Assembly (NCBI RefSeq): GCF_041956535.1
Contig: NW_027192226.1
Location: forward strand, 60,259-124,258
Direction of reading: 5' to 3'
From: Calcarisporiella thermophila CBS 279.70
Lineage: Eukaryota > Calcarisporiellomycota
Length of the DNA stretch: 64,000 nucleotides
Below the pieces are notes generated by a model. The model did no database searches and was not told the DNA's origin. It saw only the letters and a program-made list of their open reading frames with translations. Both the position numbers and the translations under genes were made by a program. Each line of letters begins with the position of its first letter. Position 1 is the first letter of the stretch. Positions 59,155 to 64,000 of the stretch are shown piece by piece.

Positions 59155-62100
59155 ATGAGAGTCTCCGCATCCGTTGCCCTAGTGTGGGGGATATTTTCTT
59201 TAACCGTTGTCTCCGCACTCCCAGTATTCAACGAGGGTAATATGTCGATGATAGATGATTTCTCCTATTCGGTCGAACGGTTGTTCATCATCTTCCACCA
59301 TTTATAGTGAATGATTTCCAAGTCGATGGCACAAAATGTCCCCTCCGACCCAAATTCAACCAGGCTTGCCCTCTCCTCTGTGTACCGTCCCTTTCACAAT
59401 GCCCTCCATCACTAGCACCTGCTTGCCCTGCAAACACTGTTTTCTGTGGTGATGGTAATTGTCATCCTTCTTGCGACGGCATAGCCAATGCTTGCGATTG
59501 TGGGGAAGAGGTCAGCGGACTGGTGGCGTGCGCAACTGGACAGGCTGTCAATATTACAGAATATGATCCACGAGATAAAGGTCTCACCCTTCGTTCATGC
59601 GCACAGGCTGCTAATGTTACGGGGGCTGTCGATTGGGCAGAGAGAGGGGGCGGCAAGCCTGCCTGGATGACATGCACCCCAATTCCGTTTTTCACTTGGA
59701 AGGAGCCAATGTGGATTGGCATTTGGTCAGTGCTTGGAGGCGAGGTCTTGCTGCTTTTCACTTGGTATGCCTACAAGCAATTCAGGGAGCGAGGGATTAG
59801 AAATGCGAAGGCTTCTCATCTCCTAGATGAATCTCGCAGCGTCGAAAAAGAAAGTATGGGCGAGAAGATGAAAGCCGGGGGAGACGAAGCAGATTCCTCA
59901 GCGAGCGAGCGCTCTTCTGAAGAAGAGCTACTCCAGTTCCGAGGCTTTAACAATGATATCTTCGGGTATCTATGTTATGGCTCTGTTATCCTCTTCACCC
60001 TCTTCCTTCTTGCACTACTTGGCGTATCTGTTGCGGACTACTATGGCGCCGTCACGGGTGCGACATATGGAGTTTTCCTCACGTCCGATATCTCAATGAA
60101 GGTTTTCTGTGTCGTATGGCATATAACCCTGGCATGGCTTATCGTCGTTAATCATATGCGTCATCGCCTGCAAAACTACTTCCGTATTGAAGTGTCCCCC
60201 AACACAGGCTCATATGTGCAGGTCGAACGGCCGCAGGATCCCGTCATTCTCTTGGACGATGACTCGAAACTTCTAAAAACAATGCGTCGTCTCGAGGGCA
60301 TAGTGCATAGATTCTTCGGTTCCGATGTGGTTGTGACAACCTGCCCTGTGCGATATACAAAACAGCAAAGCCGCAGATATTTTGAATATCAGTGCACTCG
60401 CTTTGTCTACAATGACCAAAGTAACCAGTACCACCCCTATGTGTTTGAACTTGGCCGCGATGGAGAAAGTCTCCTGCGCCAGGGAGGAGGTCTTTCCGAG
60501 GAGGAGTCTGACTTCCGCCGGGCACTCCTTGGTCCCAACTTCATCCGCGTGCATGTTCCGAACTTCCTTGGGGGCTTGATGCGCGAGTTCACTTCGTTCT
60601 TCTACGTCTACCAGATGATGTGCCTGTGGGTTTGGTTCTATTTCCAGTATTATTACATGGGTATCGTACAGACGGTGGTTATTCTCACCTCAGCCATCGT
60701 CAAAGTCATTATTCGGTTGCGTAGTGAGAAGCGAGTGAAGCGTATGGCAGAGCACGTGGACTCCTGCCAAGTCCTACGCGGAACCAAATGGGTGAAGTCA
60801 TCATCGGCGGATTTGGTGCCTGGTGACGTGATCTTGCTCAAGGATGGCACGGTACCATGCGATGTCGTGCTCTTGGGCGGAAACGCCATTGTAGATGAGT
60901 CGTCTCTCACCGGAGAGTCTTTGCCCGTCAGGAAATTCGCACTCCCCAGCGATCTAGCACGGTACGATAAGTTGACCAGCGGAAAGTCGAGCACTCTTTT
61001 TGCTGGAACGACAGTCGTGAGCACCACCTCTGCGGTAAACGTGCCAAGCGCCAATTCGGAAACGGAAAATGAAAAAGCGGAAAAGAGCGTAGAGTCGGAA
61101 GAGGGAGTACGGGCGTTAGTATTGGCGACTGGCACTGCGACGGAGAAGGGCCACCTGATCCACAAGATTTTGTTCCCGAACCCGATTAGCTTTGTCTTCA
61201 ACGAGCATCTAAAGATTGTCGTCACCATTCTCTTAGGTTGGGGTATTGTGGCCTATGGACTCTCCATGTGGCTAATGGGACGAGGCGATATTACCTCTTG
61301 GTTCTATGCTGTTTTCGTTATTAGGTAAGGGTTTATTTTTTTCTTCTTGGCTATTTGTAGTCGGCAAGAAAGGTGCTGAGCATTTTTTATGCACATTCCC
61401 CAGTGAAATTTTGTCTCCGCTTCTTCCTGCTGCACTTGTTGTCGGTCAGTCGGTGGCAGCCACACGACTTCGTTTGAAGGGCATATTCTGTGTTGACTTA
61501 CCTCGGATTGTCATGGCGGGTAAAGTCCAAATTTTCTGCTTCGACAAGACTGGCACACTCACTAAGCAAGGGCTGGACTTCCATGGAGTGATTCCACCTC
61601 TTACTTCGGCGGTGGACGAAGGAAAGAAAAGAGTGGCCCTAAGCATGGATGACCGACGCGCCGTATTTGGGGAGCTGTCTAAAGATATTCAGCTTGGGAT
61701 GGTGGCGTGTCATTCCGTTACAAGCGTCCAGGGAAGGCTAATCGGAAACCCCGTGGATATCGAAGGCTTCCGCGCCACTGGATGGGAGCTCGGAGAACAC
61801 ACCGCCCCCTATATCGACACTATTGTAAATCCTCTCGCCTCGGATCAAAAAGTGCATATTTTGCGTCGTTTCGAATTCGTCCATGCTCGTGCCTCTATGT
61901 CAGTGGTGTGCTTAGATGAGAAGGGTGAAGTCCACTGCTTCGTCAAAGGTTCCTTCGAGCGGATTAAACAGATATGCGATCCTGACTCTATCCCCGGGGA
62001 TTACGACGAAATCACGTCGCGTCTCGCCATGGAAGGATGCTATGTACTTGCCTTGGGCCACCGCTCGATGGGGCATATCGACAGTATTGGGCACGATACC

Positions 62101-63507
62101 ATCCAAGGCTGGACTAGGGAGGAGGTGGAAAAGGAACCGCAATTCGCTGGGCTAATTCTCTTTAGGAATAGCCTGAAACCAGATACGGCGCAAGCCATCG
62201 CGGAACTCAAGAGAGGAGACACCCGAGTGGTGATGATCACAGGAGACAACGCACGGACGGGTATTTTCATTGCACGCGAGTGTGGAATGGCCGCTGGTCC
62301 GATGGTGTTGGCGGATATGGAGGGGGGCGAGGTAGTGTGGCGGGATGTAGACTCGGGAGAGGTGGTCCAGGAGGTGGAGAAGGAATGCGAAGAGCTCGCG
62401 ATGACCGGAAAAGCGTTCGATGCACTGGTCGCCCAAGGCACCATCGAAAAATACCTCCTTCGCACCCGCGTGTTTGCCCGCATGACCCCAGCCGGAAAGG
62501 TCAAGTGCGTGCAGCTACACATGGAGAAAGGCGTAACGGCAATGTGCGGCGACGGTGGCAACGATTGTGGTGCCCTCCGCTGTGCACACGTGGGACTTGC
62601 TCTCTCGGAGGCAGAGGCGTCGATTGTGTCCCCCTTCAGCACAAATCGCCGAAGCGTCGATTCATGTGTGGAACTGTTGCGCCAAGGAAGAAGTGCCCTG
62701 GCTACAAGCTTTGCAGGGTATAAGTTCTTGATCCTGTACGGAGAGACGATGGCATGGTGGGAGTTGATCATGTTCTACTTCACCGTCATTGCACCCCAGC
62801 CACTTTGGATGCTTATTGATGGTGTCATTACCGTGGGCATGACCCTGGCCATCACCCAGGCGCTTCCTGCCCGGAAACTCGGACCAAGGCGACCCACCGC
62901 GCGGTTGCTTGCGCCCGAAACGATCCTCTCCGCGTGTGGCATCATTTTCATCAACTTCTGGTTCATTATTGGAGCGGTGGTCTTCCTCTTCCAGCAGCCC
63001 TGGTTCGCTTGTAATGAATTCGATGGCTCGCTCGTGGACGCCGCCAAATGGTGGCTCATTGGTGACAACTTCGAGGCCGAGGTGATCACCCTGGTGGTTA
63101 TCTTCCAGTTCTTCAACTCCGGGGCCATTTTCAACTTTGGTAGCACGCATCGTCGGGCCTGGATCACTAACATCCCCCTCGTGATCTTCTACGCCATCCT
63201 CTTCGTGGTCGGCTCCTTCCTTATCCTGGCGGACCCGAATCCCTTCTCGTGCCTCTTCCGTGTCAACTGTGGCTCCGCCGACGTGCTCGTTGCGAAAGGA
63301 TACCCCGAGCCCTGGTGGCGCATTGAGCCGTACAACTCGCCCATTGGGCACAATGTGCTCCCTCACGACTTCAGGTGGAAACTGTGGGGGTACTGCCTGG
63401 CGAATATGATCTTGGGCTTGCTGTGGGAGCGCCTTGTGATTTTGGGGCCCGTGCGGGGCTGGGCCAGGAAGATGTGGGGGGTGAAGCGCAGAAAATTGAA
63501 ACTCTGA
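59155..63507 (+). CDS. ypk9: P5B-type P-ATPase (ATP13A2/Ypk9-like) with signal peptide
   Basis: 1400 residues in three exons: 59155..59236, 59308..61324, 61404..63507. The first exon encodes a signal peptide (MRVSASVALVWGIFSLTVVS). It is followed by a Cys-rich lumenal stretch of about 90 residues (CPLL..., CGDGNCHPSC, CDCGEE), then a transmembrane helix. P-ATPase core: TGES at about 562-565, DKTGTLT with the phosphorylated Asp at about 747, TGDNARTG, and GDGGNDCGALRCAHVGLALS, which with SEAEASIVSPF marks the P5B class (polyamine exporters of lysosome/vacuole). The M4 motif, usually PPALP, reads SPLLP. The splice at 61324/61404 is required, since it recreates VISEILSPLLPAAL. GC content is far above the surrounding DNA. 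Confidence 0.92.
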
Positions 63508-64000
63508 ACCCCATCTTTTTGACACTGTACCAAGAGACTCTTTATTATTTCCCGTTTACTAATTTATTCTGATGTTTTATTTATGATATTGTACTCCATT
63601 GTCTCTCTAGTATTATTCTCTACCCTTCGGACTGACTCTGAATTTCCTCCTTGCCGACCGACTCTGTTTTACTTTTTGGTAATCAAAAGAATAGTATGCA
63701 CATTTGTCTTAGACTGAAAATGCCACTCGAGGAAGGACACTCATTTCAATGTTGTGAAAACGCCGAGGTTGCCTGTCTCCTTAGAAGAGTAGCCACACTC
63801 TGAACTTCGAATGGATTCTACATATGGGAGTTTCCAATCTTGATCAGACATACCGCATTTAGATTTTGAAGAATCGGCGTTTCAGAACTCTCTGCAAGAG
63901 TATCCTTAAAAATACAATATATATTCAAGAATATTCATTCTCGAAACCATTTTTACGCTTTTTTGCTCCACATCTTTGAATTCGTTAAAAATCATATACT
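63508..64000. other. 3' flank of the ATPase gene
   Basis: About 490 bp to the end of the window. T-rich just after the stop codon. No gene or repeat recognised. Confidence 0.6.

Noticed and set aside
62662-63525. Long antisense open frame (287 residues) over the ATPase 3' end
   Set aside because: Explained by the GC-rich codon use of the ATPase, which removes stop codons from other frames; no domain seen.

Overview
The window is AT-rich nuclear DNA of a fungus. Nearly every gene has short GT-AG introns (about 45-140 bp), and several gene families present are fungal or have clear fungal members: Zn2Cys6 regulators, a KTR/KRE2 mannosyltransferase, a CFEM-like wall protein, Snf1, Rsc9, homoserine kinase and an Rrm4-type RNA-binding protein. 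The last of these, plus an Abitram homologue and an intron-borne snoRNA host gene, points away from budding yeasts and towards a basidiomycete or early-diverging lineage. I cannot name the species. Exon joins below were worked out by hand by requiring GT-AG borders, a continuous frame and continuity of protein-family motifs.

Region 1 (1-23,000, minus strand): a tandem array of six two-exon Zn2Cys6 transcription-factor genes plus one decayed relic, separated by AT-rich gene-free DNA. All six share one phase-0 intron between the DNA-binding exon and the regulatory exon, and five carry an AT-hook-like RRGRP segment after the zinc cluster. Two subgroups can be told apart (A, B, F and C, D, E), so the array grew by several rounds of duplication.

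Region 2 (23,100-31,200): a single-pass wall/membrane protein; SNF1 (nine exons) sharing a 162-bp divergent promoter with RPL37; a 76-residue secreted protein; a class I glutamine amidotransferase; and a PSI-domain membrane protein.

Region 3 (31,400-32,700): no protein gene. On the plus strand I read a spliced non-coding RNA gene whose introns carry C/D-box snoRNAs. Three have guide segments next to D or D' boxes that match universally conserved rRNA stretches (from memory), including an 18S site equivalent to yeast Gm1572. This is the main hidden feature of the window.

Region 4 (32,950-49,450): Abitram; a MOCS1/cnxABC-type gene whose splice sites predict both a MoaA-only protein ending in Gly-Gly and a MoaA-MoaC fusion; a Sly41-like transporter; an Rsc9/ARID2 chromatin-remodeller subunit; a RidA protein; a WAPL cohesin-release factor; and an Rrm4-like protein with three RRMs and three MLLE-like segments.

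Region 5 (50,000-64,000): Rab2, a small mitochondrial membrane protein, homoserine kinase, a GT15 mannosyltransferase, a 2.5-kb gene-free stretch, a CFEM-like GPI protein, and a P5B-type ATPase with a signal peptide and a much higher GC content than its surroundings.
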